NCBI RefSeq assembly: GCF_041296385.1
Contig: NC_091020.1
Span: 30,212,001-30,276,000 of the forward strand
From: Aphelocoma coerulescens
Taxonomy: Eukaryota > Chordata > Aves > Passeriformes > Corvidae
Direction: 5' to 3'
DNA: 64,000 nt
The position numbers and the translations under genes are program-made. The notes below the pieces were generated by a model. It was not told where the DNA came from and made no database searches. It saw only the letters and a program-made list of their open reading frames with translations. Positions 1-14,000 of the stretch are shown here, one piece after another (the first letter of the stretch is position 1; each line of letters opens with the position of its first letter).

Positions 1-1900
1 CATGAGAAAGCAGCAGAGCAGTTGGAAGGGGACAATGCAGGAGCTCTTGGGCAGATGAAGAGGTCCAGGTTAGCAATGTTTTGTTTAAGGCAGAGATGAA
101 GGGTGTCAGAGCTGCACTGAGACTGCAGGTTGGTCAAAAGCAGATGGATGTTGAGCACAGAAGCAGATTTCCAACACTTCTTACTCTACTTTATTAATTC
201 CATTAGCTTTGCCTAGACAACTCCTTAACCATGCCAGAAAGGCTGGGCTTCACACTGTGAACTAGTGACTGAAGCTGTTTTAGTACTTTAGTTCTCTTGG
301 AGCTACCTCACTTGACACCGATTGCTCAGCAGAATTCCACAGCTCATTAATATTTTCTGCAAGTTAACTCTCAGCTCAGACTGGTGGTTGTACTTCAGTG
401 TGTCTCCTGTTGCAAGGTTTCTACCACTGCCTTTTCACACTTTTCTCTACAGGATGCCCTTCATTTTCAAGATGCTTCCATATTCCAATAGCTAACAACA
501 AGAGCTGCAACTTCTGATCCATCCATGAGGAACATTTGGATCCAGCAACAGGAATCTGAAAGACTGAATGGTAATTCAGAATTCTGTTTTCTGCACCTGT
601 TTCTTCATTCCCACTGCTTTGAAGAAAATCAGCCATGTGTCAAGTTAACATGAATTATTTCCCTAAACTCATGTTTTCCTGCAGTGGATCACACACCCCG
701 AGTTAAAAGCCTTATCAGTCCTTGCTGTTTATCAAGCTTGCCCATAGAAGTACACAATCACAGACACAACCACAGACACAGACACTAATTAACAACATTC
801 CATTGTGCCACAAATGAGAAATGCCAAGAGATCTACCTGAACCCTGCCCTGCTCCTTCCACAGCTCCCACTTCACGAGCACACATGCACACAGACAGCAG
901 GCAGACAACAATATACAGAGAGAATGAATGGGTCTCTAGTGTTTCAGATTTACCTACAACCGTGTCCTTCCATCAGAACTTTAAGAGTGTTTTGCTTCTG
1001 GCACTAGCATTAGCAATCCCACAATACAGACTGTTAAGAAAAACGTTGCTCAACATTAGAGATAGTTAGAAACAGAGGTAGAAAAATCTGGGTGCTTCCC
1101 AGGAGCACTCTGCAAGTTACTCATGAACTAGAAGATACTTTACAAACTGTGCATTGCATAGCTGCTGCCAATGGGTTACGCAAGTCTCTGAGCAAAAATT
1201 AAAAAAAAAACAAACAAACAAACTAAAAGTGAATATCCTGATGAAAAAAAGAATGTGTACATCTCATGTATCAGAGACACAAACTGAATTTGAAATAAAG
1301 GACATGCATATGGGAAGTGCACGTATTTGAGGGGCGGTTGGAGGGAAAGAGTTAAATGCAGATAAACCTCTTACTGGCAAAAATAACGTTTGAATTTAAT
1401 TTTATATCCAGACTATCCGGTTCACAGTCCTTTCATTCCTACTGTGGGAAAACGGGAACTGGAAGAAAAGTCCCACCAAGGAGGCTCTTTTCTTTCCCTC
1501 CTTTTTCCTTTTTTTTTTTAAAAAACTTTAAAAGTCTGTGATGACCTAAAGAAAGTAACAAAACAAATCTGTGTCCAGTATTTTAAACTCAACTTTCCCT
1601 AGGGTTTCAAAACTGCATCTGTTCCATGTGCACTGAGTTCAGCAGGAATACATTGTCCAAGATGACAATCAGTCAGTGAGGGACACCAATATATAAAAGT
1701 AAATAGTAAGAAAAAGGCATTTAAGAGGTGAATACATATAACCTACAGCTACTGCTTGGTAGATTTAACTCCTCTTTCAATGTTTCTAGACTGCATTTAT
1801 ACAGTTTATACTAGAGTAAATTGCCCCAAATACAGTTTATCATTTAGCCTATAAACTAGGGCTTTAAAGGGGCATTTCTACATTCAGCCTGTAATATTAC
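1..1900 (-). other. HSPA12A intron 6 (5' part, running off the window)
   Basis: This is intronic sequence after the donor at 1900. I looked on the minus strand for the next expected HSPA12A block (the ALEPEAAS-like segment) and did not see it, so the next exon is outside the window. The stretch is AT-rich with short A/T homopolymers near 1201 and 1508 and no recognisable repeat family. Confidence 0.75.
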
Positions 1901-2017
1901 CTTGTAGGCAGCTTGTCTCATAAACTGCTTTGCAGGCTGCTTCCAAATAGCAGGCACTGTAATGACCCATCTTACTTCAGTGTTTTCAAAGTCCGAGCCC
2001 CCTTGGTCACTGAGTTC
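1901..2017 (-). CDS. HSPA12A: HSPA12A coding exon 6
   Basis: This exon is 117 bases, 39 codons, with both ends at codon boundaries. It encodes [20 protein letters not shown] and [19 protein letters not shown]. The [20 protein letters not shown] block corresponds to the HSP70 VITVPAYF...QR region of the nucleotide-binding domain. The donor is TACAAG|GTAATA. The polypyrimidine tract is an uninterrupted run of 19 T on the gene strand (2021-2039 as A on the plus strand), directly abutting CAG. It is the last HSPA12A exon inside the window. Confidence 0.97.
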
Positions 2018-5000
2018 CTGAAAAAAAAAAAAAAAAAAAGGGAAAATAGAGGTGAATGCAAAATGATGGGTCTCTACTTTACAGGAGAACATTATTTTCT
2101 GTTGGCTCTGGTAACAGTAACCCTCTTTTCAATTTTTTTTCTGTTACATCCATGCTACAAATCAGAATTACTTCCAACCTGCCAAGAATGCTTTACTATG
2201 CCAAAAGGTGGGATTAAGGTTGAAGCTTTCTCAAGGAGGCCTATAGAAAAGTTCACTGCTCAACATACAGAAAATTTGGCTTTTGCAAAAGCAGCAATTT
2301 ACAGAATATTACAGCACATTTATGTACATTCTTAGCCATGGCATAGGATTTACTGTAGCTTGAAGAATTCACACTTACATTTTGATTAATAGACAGAAAA
2401 ATATTTGAGGTATCACTGATGAACATTTATGTTTTACAATCTGGATTTTTCAATGACTTCTTTATATACCACTTACCTTTAAATCAAATTTTTATAATGC
2501 AGTTAACAAGGGGAAGTTATAGTTAACCCCTTTAAAAAAATTACTGATCGGTCCTTCAAAATTTTGCTTTAAGCAAACATTCAAGACTAGTTTAGTACTT
2601 TTATTGTCCTTTTTTTCCCCCCTTAAAAAAGAGGAAAGTCTGTACTGCATTTGCAAATTAGGTGACATACTGACATGTTTTGGGCAAGGTTCCAAGTAAA
2701 ATGTCATTACCATATGTCCTATCTAAATCTCCATCCAAACAGAGAAAGGTTCAGAAAGGTGGACAACAGGCCTTTAGAATATAAAAAAATGTTTCTGCAT
2801 GTGCTGAGCCAAGGTGTTGTGTTTGTTTAGCTATGCTGCACTTCAAAAATCCATGCTGGAAAAGTAGTACCATTATACTGCACAGGGCACCACAGACACA
2901 TTACAGTCCAAAGTAACAGCTCACTCACATGGCTTGTCTAATTAGTTCCAGGATTCACCCACAAATGCCAGGGATTTAGTTACTAACATCAGGAAAAGGA
3001 TGTAGCCCTGAACAGGCAGCACAGCAAATATATGGGATTTTACCAATATTTGTATTTGCTAAGGCTATCCCCAGACCATGCACAGGTCCAAGTCTGTGAC
3101 TCTACAATCAAGCCCAAAAAAATATAGTTCAAGATGTCTTTGACAAGATAAGGAATTTGAGTTGTAGTGGCAGGATTGTTTCTCTGCAGCCATAAGGAAT
3201 AGACTGGGATCTCAGAGAAAGTAAATTAAACCCATTCAAAAAAGCAGGTTAGCTTTTAACCACAAGGCTATTTTAAACAACACTTGCTTGGATGAATACT
3301 CTGATTTGACCCAGGAATTGCTCTGCTTGCACTGACATTATAGTGGCATGTTGGAAGCCAATGTTTACTTAACTCACAATTGACTGTTTACACAGGATTT
3401 AAAATCTCAAAACCTGTTTACTGGGGACATGTATTCCATTGGAGAATAACAAAAACAGTCTTGTGATCCAAGAAGAACACTGCAAGAAATGAGCACTGCA
3501 ACACTTCAAATCAGAAATGGAAAATTATAAGCTTTTTAATTTTCTTGTCAAATCAACCTTTTTTTCCATTAAAAATACAGCAGAAAATATCTAAGCCAGT
3601 AAAAAGCTATTCAGAACTCTGCATCACAGTGATGCTATCAGTGAATCAAGCTTGACCTGTGCAAGGGGAAATTACTTCAGGGTATTGTGAGCTCTCCAGA
3701 GTCCACAGCCTGCCCGGAGTTTCTACACCTGCCTTGCTTTGTTTACATCAAATACTACTTAGGTCAAAGCTTGGCAAGGTTGAAAATATTAAGCTCATAT
3801 TTATACTAGTTATAAATACAGCAAATCTTGATAAGGAAGCATTACCCCACCTTTAATGCCTGTTCCTTAAAGAACTGCAGAGCATAAGCAAATATCTCAA
3901 GTGCTTTGACTTTTTTGCCATTTGCAGCTGTCAGGTCTGTCTCCATGGTAAGATTCTACATGAAAGAAAATAACTAGAAGTTATTGCAAGAAAAAGGCAA
4001 ACATCAAATTAATTCCCACTGCTTGAGGACAGGGAACTCTTCATTATTCACCCGGTTAGGAAAAAGTGACAAAACTATTCTGAAGAGGATTTAACTCATC
4101 ACTTGAATTTCCTGAAGCATGACATTTTGCTGCTTATTTTAGACTTTGTTTTTAAACACTTTCCATGCCTACAGATAACTGCAGGCAGAGAGAGAAAAAT
4201 GGACTAAATAATTGCAGTACATGTATCTGTAAATAATTGCAACAAAGCTGCACATTCCAGATATTTAATCCAAGTTAAGAGTTAAAAGAATAGAATTTTG
4301 TTTTCCCACCAACAAATGAAATCAGAAAACACCTCAAAACAGAAAGTATTGGCCTATTCCCAAAATTCTAGAATGGACTAAAGACAAAAATACAATCAGT
4401 AGGAATAATGTCAAATTAACAGCCTGATTGGCACTTTCAGTTCTGGCAACAAAATTCTGGGTGAATTTGCTCTGCTGCTCTAGAGCTCAGTGTAGCTCTT
4501 ATATCCCATTTCTGCTACCAGATTTGTTGACCAAACCAACCTCATGCAGACTCACCAGACAGGACATGAAGATCTAAGCAAAGCAGATACTGAACTTTTA
4601 AGATCTACAAGGAAGGTTGGCAAGATACAGTTGCCAAATGCAGTGAGAAACAATATGAATCATAATGCTAACTGAAGAGTTCAATTTATTCAATTTACTC
4701 TCTAAACTTAGAAATGCTTCACTTCTAGTTGACAATTTTCAGGCAAAAATCTAGTACTGTTCAGAGGAAAACAACTTGAGCAGCAAACACAGTTTGGATA
4801 TTACTTACACCACTGGTATGCAGCTTCATCTTAAACTTTTCAAAATACAACCAGTGCTTTGATTCAGAGGGATCCAAGTCATGGTAGTAGTCTCTTGCTG
4901 CATAGCCAAAGCTATGGAACTTTCTCTCTGGTGTTAGGAGGATAGTGGTTGGAGTCTTCTGATTGGAAACACCAGGATCTCCACCTTCCCATCGTCTGGC

Positions 5001-8000
5001 CAAAAAGTGAAACAGCTCCAGTAAGTGATGCTCAATTTTAGAGCAGCAGAAAAAAACCAAGTGTATCATGAGAAAAAACAGTGTGCTGGCAAATTGTAGA
5101 GATTGCTTTCCCCTCCAAAGATAATAATTTCAAACCATATAATACCAAAATCAAGGGGTTTTATTCCCACCTAAGAAAAAAGGACTGCAATTTTCATTTC
5201 AGGTAATTCAGTGTATTTTTGCAGTTAGTTTGTAATTCTTAAGGGATATATCCCACTCAGATAAGAACACAGATTCCCTGAAGTAAGCCATACACAATTA
5301 AGGAAAACAGTTTTGTACTTAAAATTTCTACCTAAGCCAACACATGTAATAAATATTGTAGAGAAAAAAAACGAATCAAGTAATTATCCAAGAAAACTAC
5401 TAATAAAGCCCTAAATACAACCTTTCCAATTGTGATTCAGACTTCATGAATGGTTACTTGCAAGAGATATTTTTCCCATTCTGAATTAGGGACCTGCTTA
5501 AGTCATCTGCACATCACCACAGGGAAGTTGATTAAATCCCCATTTCTGTCCCAGAATACTCTCTGAAACAAGCCAGTTCAACCCACATCTGATCATGTGC
5601 CTCATTTCCTAGAACCTGAAATTCTGAAGGCATATATGCCTGCAGATGTTGAGCTCTCTGCATTGCACTTTCAACTCATGTTAAGTTGATGGATTTTGTG
5701 TTTCAATTGCCCAAAATGCTCTACACAAGTTTTAATCTGTCAAAAATGAAGCATACTTCCCTGACCTCAAAGGATCTTAAAGGCATCAAAATATTTGTCA
5801 CTACTGGTGAATAAAACTAGCCTATCTCATCAGGATTGGGAAGGTATCTTTGGGGGGTTACTCATGAAAGTATTAAGGCAAAAGTAACCCAACGCTGCTT
5901 TCACAGAACGGATAAGGATATAAATAAGGAAATAAATAAGAACATTGAATATGGGAACACCCAGCAGCAGGAACTGAAGGGGGGCATGGCAGGACAAAAA
6001 GGTCAGACAGTAGAAGGTTGTAGAAACAGCTGGGAGCATTCCTGTCTCCTCATTTCTCCATCACAAAAAAAAATGCAGAACGGAAGAAACTGACTCCACT
6101 GTTCCTCCCCCCACCATATACAAGTACTTTCTGTATGAGAAACAAACATTTACCAGAAAATATTTTCTTAAAAAGGCATCAGTGGAAAATCTGTTTATGC
6201 TCTCAGACATAATCATAACATAGCTCAAACAGGAGCCAAGTTAAGATCACACAGGCAACTGCATTCATTATTAAACTACATGTCGATTGCTTTTTCTAAA
6301 GATAGCAAAACACACTTTCAGAATATACTCCTGCCAAAGCCCTCATTCTGAAGCATAAAAAGGCTGCCTTGCTCTGTGGTAGCTGTTTATGGACATAGGA
6401 AGAGCATGTAGAAAAAGTAATTTCCATTTTACTCTCAGAAACAGTTGAATCCATTGAAAATTAATTGACCTCCAGACCAAGGCAAAAAAGTGACATGGAA
6501 AACTGCAATCTAAGGCGCTTGTACTTGGCAAAATAATAAGGAATGGGATCTTCTGAAGTGCTGGGAGCCCTTCAGACCATTCAACTGGATCTAACAGAGC
6601 AAAATCTCTCTTTTTTTGCACAAGCAGCAGAGAATAACATGTCTGAACTTCCTTCAGTGCAGAAGAGAATTCCACTGCCCTGAAAGCAGAAACAGCCATG
6701 ATGAGGAGTGGAATGATTTCCACATTCATCCACTTGAAAAAACTTTCCTAAACCTGCCTAGTTCCGCTGCTCAGCCCCTGAGCTATAATCAGCTGGCAAG
6801 GGCTCTGCTCCAGGTCATTTCTTCTAACCTGCTGCTAGAAATGCACTTGGTCAACTCCAAAATCTTTGAGTAGGTGTTACAGCAAACATATGGTTCCAAT
6901 GTGGAGAAGCTGGGATCTCACAGCTCATGAACAGAAAACACTGCTATTGCACCAGATTGTTAAATCCCACACACCCGCTGCAAGCAGAGAGGAGACAGAC
7001 TGATATCGTTTTTGCTTGGAATCATTAATGATTCATTCTGAGTCACTGGTGGGAAATGCCATAAATAGGCTGTGGCTAATAACAATGCTTCTTTGTTTTT
7101 CATTACAGCCAGGCACATTTTCTCTTTCCGGAATAAGCACGCTTAAGGTGCAGTTTAAATGAAGACAAATTTATGTTCAGTGCTACAGGATGAAATTTTC
7201 AAAGCCACCTGGAGAATTGGATGTTCGCTTCCTGATGAGTTTCTGATGGAAACTGGACACGGTAATTGCTCAGCATGTTCTAAAGCCCTCATCTTGTATT
7301 ACTGCTCAGTCACAGAAAGGACAGTACGGAAAGAGAAGGGGAAGCATGACTTTACCATTTGCAATCAAAGATATAAAAATATTCCCGTGTGATGTTTTTC
7401 TAGAGAGAAGCAGATGCAAAAGCAGGGGAATGGTAACTCCTGGCTGCAACTCTCTTCCCAGGTGGAGCCTGGCCTCGCTCCAGTTAGGGGAGGATTTTAG
7501 TCAGTAGGGCTAGGACCTTCATTTGCAGATTTCTTTCATGGTACCAATACAGGAAAAATAATGGTAATAATGCTCTTAGGAAAAATAAAAAGGAAATGCC
7601 TATCAAAAGCATAAACCTATACAAGCCAGAATTGCTCTAAATGCATGCAGGGGATATTTTTGCAGAGCAGAACCACAGTTAAAAAACTATTCAAACAGAA
7701 CCAAAGTAGATTTCTTTCAAATGAAAACATATGAGTTCCTAGGTTGATATAAAGTGGAGTATCTCAACAGAGATATAAACAACATAGACCTGTTTATAGC
7801 CACAGAGCATCTAACTGTATACCAGAAGTGAAAATAGAGACAAGAGAGTCAGAAAAGGAGCATGAGGTTATATAAAGGTTAAAGAAATGCCCTTACTCGC
7901 ACTTCAATCTGGCTAAGACAGACCAAAGAGTGACTTGTGCAGAGTGATGAGAATTTGATCCAGAGCTGCAGCACCACATTCAAGGAAATGAAACACTGGG

Positions 8001-11000
8001 GTCATCAAAATGCAGCTGAGTGCCACCAGCAGTGTGTATGCAGAAAAAAGGCAAGTGTGTGTCTCCCAATAATTACAATCAGACAGGGAAGAGAGGGAAG
8101 GAAAAAACCTGCAGGTTGAAGTTGCACTGAAAAGAGACCACATTCTCCCTCCTTCCAAAGACAGACTGCAATTTGTTTCATATCCATGTGCATTTTTTCA
8201 TTTATTCTTCTCCATTTGTGAAATGGAGAACTCCCATTCAGTTGGATGCTATTTAGCCAGTAGCCAAAACATCTGTAACTTCATGTAAGTGCATATAAAT
8301 CAAGAGAAGTTTTTCAAAACTGTGTAATATCTCATGTATTCCTTCCAAATGAGACACATTCACTCGTTCTACAGCAGCAAATATTCCTTATGGCTCTGGC
8401 ACTGCCCTGCTCACTGAAGTGCTGAGCTCATGGCCAGGCTGTTCAGATGCCTTTGCTCCAGTCTCAAGTTATGGTGCAAATAGCACTCGTAACACATTCA
8501 CTCTGCAGAAGAGAGTCTGAACCACAGCTACCTTTAACAGAAGCTGGGGGCACCTATCAAGCATTGTCAGTACTACCTAAAACTGATAAAACAGTAACCA
8601 AGGTTTTGCAATCGAAGTGAAGTCATTCATTGAACATTTACAAACCCACACCCAACTCCAAACATGCTGAGATGAGTGAGGCTACTCATACATTTAAAGA
8701 TAAATAGATGCTTAAAGAACTTTGTTAAGTCAATGATTATAAACTCATTTTTTTTTAGCACTGGACATCACAGCAAAGAAACACACACAGTCAAAAACAT
8801 GACTTTGTTTGCCTACTAATTACACAACAAGAACCATGGCACTGCTGGCACTACACTCAAACCTGGTGCTAAAGCCCCGTGTGCTCACTTTTCCAAAGCA
8901 GAACCTTCTAAATAAACCCATCTTACCCTTTTAGAGAAAAGCAGCTTTGTTAAAGGCAGGCAGAAATCTAAGTATCTGGAAAGGATCAACACTAAGGAGG
9001 GAAGGTGGAAAAAATGTTAGGAAGTAGAGAGGACCATGCATCACTGGTATGCTTTATTTTAAAGTAAACATTCTCGATTGCCACTGGGAAGCTACATTTA
9101 CTCTGCTGAAATATTTGTAAGTTATCCTATATGTTAAGCCTCATTATACACAGAGTTTGAGCCCCTTAATACCTTCTGAACTACTGAAGACTTATCTTAA
9201 TAAATACACCCTTCTTTTAATTGAATTTCTTTATTTCATGTGTATGTATATATAAATATATTTAAAGATATTACATGTATTGTTTGGTAAGTCAATTTCA
9301 ATTATATCTTGCCAAAATCCTTCCTGGACAGAAATATCTGTTTTAAAAAAAATTAAAATAATTCTTGGTATCAAAATATATTCCATTGTTAGAAATACCT
9401 GTTGGAAATATGAATGTATTCCCCCCCCCAAAAAAAAAAAAAAATGTTCCCCCCTTCTGGTTGGTTGGAAACACATGAAGTAATTTATTTAATTTCTTTC
9501 AACATCAGTATCTCATAATAGCTACACAGGTCTGAAATCACAGTCATGCTGCCATTACTGCACAAGGAAGAAAATGTCGTGTTTTCAACCACAAGCAGCA
9601 AAATTTCAATTAAGATTTGGAATATACTGCAAGCACCTGGATTTCAATGTCCCAGTGACTGACAGCAGGAAGCCCAGTAAGGAGAAGGGATTTCTCCAGG
9701 GAAGGAGAATCTAATCTATAATGTGAATCCAAGAGCAAAACCAGGTCCTAAGGTAAAACTTGAGTCCAAGGCACTTCAAGGACTTCCCTAGAAACAGCAG
9801 TGATTTCACACAGTAAAATCTCCACAGTGTTTAAAGAACAACACAGAGTTGTTCTAAATACAATTTAGGCTTGCTCAGATACAGCTTCAGAGATGTTTTC
9901 CCTCATTACATCCAACTTCTTTAAGAGCTTTAATTAATTGCTTGCTGCCAAAAGAGAACAGGAATTGATAAACGTGGGTTCCAACTCGCCCACCCTGAGA
10001 GCTGTCTGAGACAGCAACACAGGGCCTGTCCTTTGACTTCCAGCCTCAGGCACCTTCCTGTGCTGCTGAGAGAACAAGAGATGGCTGAAATGCAGAAAAG
10101 ACCTTGAAAGCATTACTTGTCCATCCTGCAAATGATAGATATCTTTGCAACTGGATGGCATAACACCATTCCTAAATTTACCCTCCTTTAGACAGTATTT
10201 CAAATCCCTCAGCTGCAGCACATCTTCGAAATACTTTGCAGCCATGCACAAAACAGCTATGCAGACTGACTGCACAACCAGTAGTGTCTGCTGAGATTTA
10301 GGGAGCTGCATTCAGCTACCACCTTTGCTTAGAAAAAATGCAGCATGTCACACTGGACTGCAGCAAATTAGGTTTTTTGACCTTTTGTTCTCAGCATTAC
10401 AGCACAGTACCTACTTCTGTAACAGCAGCCTTGAACCTCTATGGCTGAGCTTCTCATATATACTTTGTTTATATCTAAAATTATCTATATCTCGCTCTTG
10501 TTACAATATAGTAATTTTAAATATACTTTTAATAAGAACTGTGTATGTTTTAAGTTATAAATAACTTTTTTTTAAAAGACTATAAAATATTATAACAATG
10601 GTTTGTAGAGCAAACCTTTCAGGTAGCTGCCATAACAGTTTTTGCATTTGTGATTGCATAGACTTGTATTGTGCTGATTTAATCCAGAAATTTAAAAATA
10701 AACCCCCCTACATCACAGCATCTAAAGCCTGTCCTTTACATACATATAACACAGACAGATTTCACATCAAAATTTCATTTTCACATTCATGACTTTTGAT
10801 TGCTTATTTCGCAATATCAATGGATCAATATCATAGATTTAATTCAAATTTAATGCCACAAAGCTTGAATCATCCAAAGGAACTCCCAGTGGAAGTACCC
10901 AGGTGTTGTACACCCAACCACACAGGGTGTGATTCCACAGGATGGGCAGCTCCTGGATACCATGACCCTTAGAAAATCAGTCTCTGAGATAAGGGCATCC

Positions 11001-14000
11001 TGACTTAATTATTAAATCTGCTCCCTGAACAATTCTTGATATTCACTGAATCCTCCTTTTACTCTGTCATTTTGTAAACTCAGCAAAATAAGAGAGGGGA
11101 TGTGCTCCCATTGACTACTAAAGCAAATCAGAATACAGGAGGATGCAACAAAAAGTCATAACCATGAGAAATCTGCACACTGTGGTCATGCCAGACAAAA
11201 CCAGACACTTCAGGCTCCTGTAGAAAATATTGATGGCTACTGCAGGCAACCCATGTTATCACAGTCACAAACTAAATGCTGCATTGCAGACCTTACCTCA
11301 TTACATGAATACATTCTGGCTCCTTGGTGAAGCTGTAGGCGTAGCCACTGGATGTTGTGCCAAAATCAATAGCCACAACAACAAGAAATAACTGTTCTAC
11401 AGCATCCTCTGCATCAGAGTCCTTCTGTTAAACAGCACAAGCAAAACAGACACTCAGTCACTGATCAGAATCATTGTAACCTGTCAGAAGTTTTGCTCTG
11501 CAAGACCTGCACATCTCTGCAGTGAAAATCAGAACTTCCTTAAACTTGCCTTTGTGACCAAAGTTGATACCAGAAAGCTGCACATTCCAATGGAATTGGA
11601 AATTCAATACATGACTCAACATATATGCTAGAGCTTTTTATACATAATTTTCTTATCAAAGCTTCCTTCATACTAATTTTTGGAGTACTTCTTATCCTGT
11701 ATTATTAAAACTTATGGGTTTAGGGATGGGGTTTTTTTTGCTTTTTTTTCTTCCTAAACTGATTGACTGAAGAATATGTTTATGCCTATCAATGTGGTAT
11801 ATTTGGGACTTAACTTGCATGCCTTTTACAACTTAACTATGTCATAACCTTGAACATGAAATACTATTGCCATTCAAAAATAATGGAGACAAACCCACCC
11901 ACCCAAAATACAGCAATAAGCTTTGTATCCCATGATATAAAGAAGAATTTATATAACACCTATTTAGCCAGCACTACACGCATTCTTTCCTCCTGCCTCT
12001 GCTAGAATGTAGGAAGCTTTTTGTCTGCTTATGATGAATTTGAATCCTTCTCCCTGTCTATTACCTGTATTCCTGCAATCCCTGAAAAGCACAGTCAAGG
12101 GCAATATGCTCCAGACCCTTCACCAGCCTTGTTGCCCTAAATCCACCAGGGCTGCTCAGCCTGTACTCTCAGAAACACTTTGAAGCAACTGTTGTTATCT
12201 TCCACAGAGGAGCTGCCAAATGTCTCACTCTATGAGCAGTGTTCCACCATATTCCTCACACATCTCTGTTAATTCCATATCTCCCACTTCCTGCACATTT
12301 CTGTTGTGTCCTTACATTTTCCAAGATCACTCCATATACCTGCTACTTGAAATGGAAAAACAAGACCAATAAGTTTTGGTCTTAAATCATGAAAGATTTG
12401 TTTGGATTCTCCTAATAAAGCTTTATCAACTAGGACAATGTCTTCCTCAAAGAGTTTAACCAGCAAATCTAATTGAAATAGGACACGATTCATCAATATG
12501 ACAGAAGTAAAAGGGGAATTTCAAGAGAATATGAGAAAGAAGGGAATAAAAGGCAAAAACCATGAGAGACAGAACTGGAAACCCTGAAGATGGGGTTTTG
12601 CACAACTCTGAACTTGAATCAGAAAGCTAAGGCAGAAGGCTGACAAGGATAAAAATGTGTTCTGAACATGATGCTTTGCAATAGCATGAAATACACTGTG
12701 CATGTACTGTGTTACAGTACTTATATCATACTGGTGATCTTAAAAACAGGTGGGAGTTAAGTTTTAACAGGAGTTTATCAACAAAATCAGCATGATGTAC
12801 AAGAGACTGAAACACACTACCCATGGGACATTGTCTTCCTTTTTTAAAGCTCACAGAGGTGGCTATTTTCCTTAAGAAATAAAACCAGTTAGTTCTATTT
12901 TGAGCTTCTACCTCTCTCTCAGAGATTTTTTTCTCCAGGAATTTGCGTTTTACTTTTGAGTACCATATATATCCTTCTTTTTCTCTGAAAGGAAGACAAC
13001 TTATCAGGGGCTGCCTAAACAAATCAGTGATAAAGACAAGTACAGACTTTGGGAACCCTGAGGATCAAGAAGTCCCTGTGTTTGATATAAAAATATGCAG
13101 GAGCAAGTCTATGAGTATAGCAAATGAAAACCAGCAAAACTAGGAGCCCAATTAAAAGGAATGAGAGCTCTGTCAACAACCCCAATGTGACCAAAATCTC
13201 ACTTAATATTATGGATAGCATAAAGGCAATCAGTATGGAGGAAATGACAACTTTCCAAATAAATTATATCCCACTAAACATGGCCGAGAATGTAATGTCA
13301 GCATACAGAATATTTTAAGAGTGCACTTCTTACCACAATGTGTGATGGAGACAGTGGAGTTATTCCAGGGTCTCCCAAACTTTTGGCTGGTGATGAGTAA
13401 GCAGATGTGGAAACTGCATCTAAAAAGAAACAAATACTCGTCAGTGTCAGCAAGCAGAATGAGTAGATACAACAGTTACTCTACATATTGCTAAGCTGTT
13501 TTCCAGTTGTAAAAAATCTGCTAAAACAGAAAGCAAATTCCACAGCTGCCATCTAAAATATATGTTTTGCCCTTAAAACATCCTAAGACACAACTGCAGT
13601 TTAGGTTTCAAATGTTTGTCTGACCTTCATGACAAACTACCATTATTTTATTACATTGTCATGTGCAATCTTAAAAGTCTTCCTAAATATATTAAAAAAT
13701 CATAGTTGGTACAAGCAGCTTGAGCACCACACACTGTCTAAGATTTAAATGTATGAATGTAGAAACTAAATACAAGCTGTGAGATCCAAAAAGACAGACT
13801 CATTTTCAAGAAAAAGAGGAGTTGAGAGCAATGGGACAAAGTAGGAAGAGTAAGTTGCAATTTGGCCATCCTGAGCCTTTATTCTGAAACTTTCCCAATA
13901 CCGTCTCTGTTTTTATCCTTCACTGCACTCTGCACTGAAACATCTTGCAGCTGTTAATACTACTGCAGGACAGAATCCAGCTGGGAAAAAGGAAAGCATT

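Noticed and set aside
1913..2335. A 140-codon plus-strand open frame
   Set aside because: It is the antisense shadow of HSPA12A exon 6 and reads the T19 tract as a lysine run.
9934..10311. A 125-codon minus-strand open frame inside HSPA12A intron 3
   Set aside because: No recognisable motif or family, and no splice context or coding-like composition that sets it apart.
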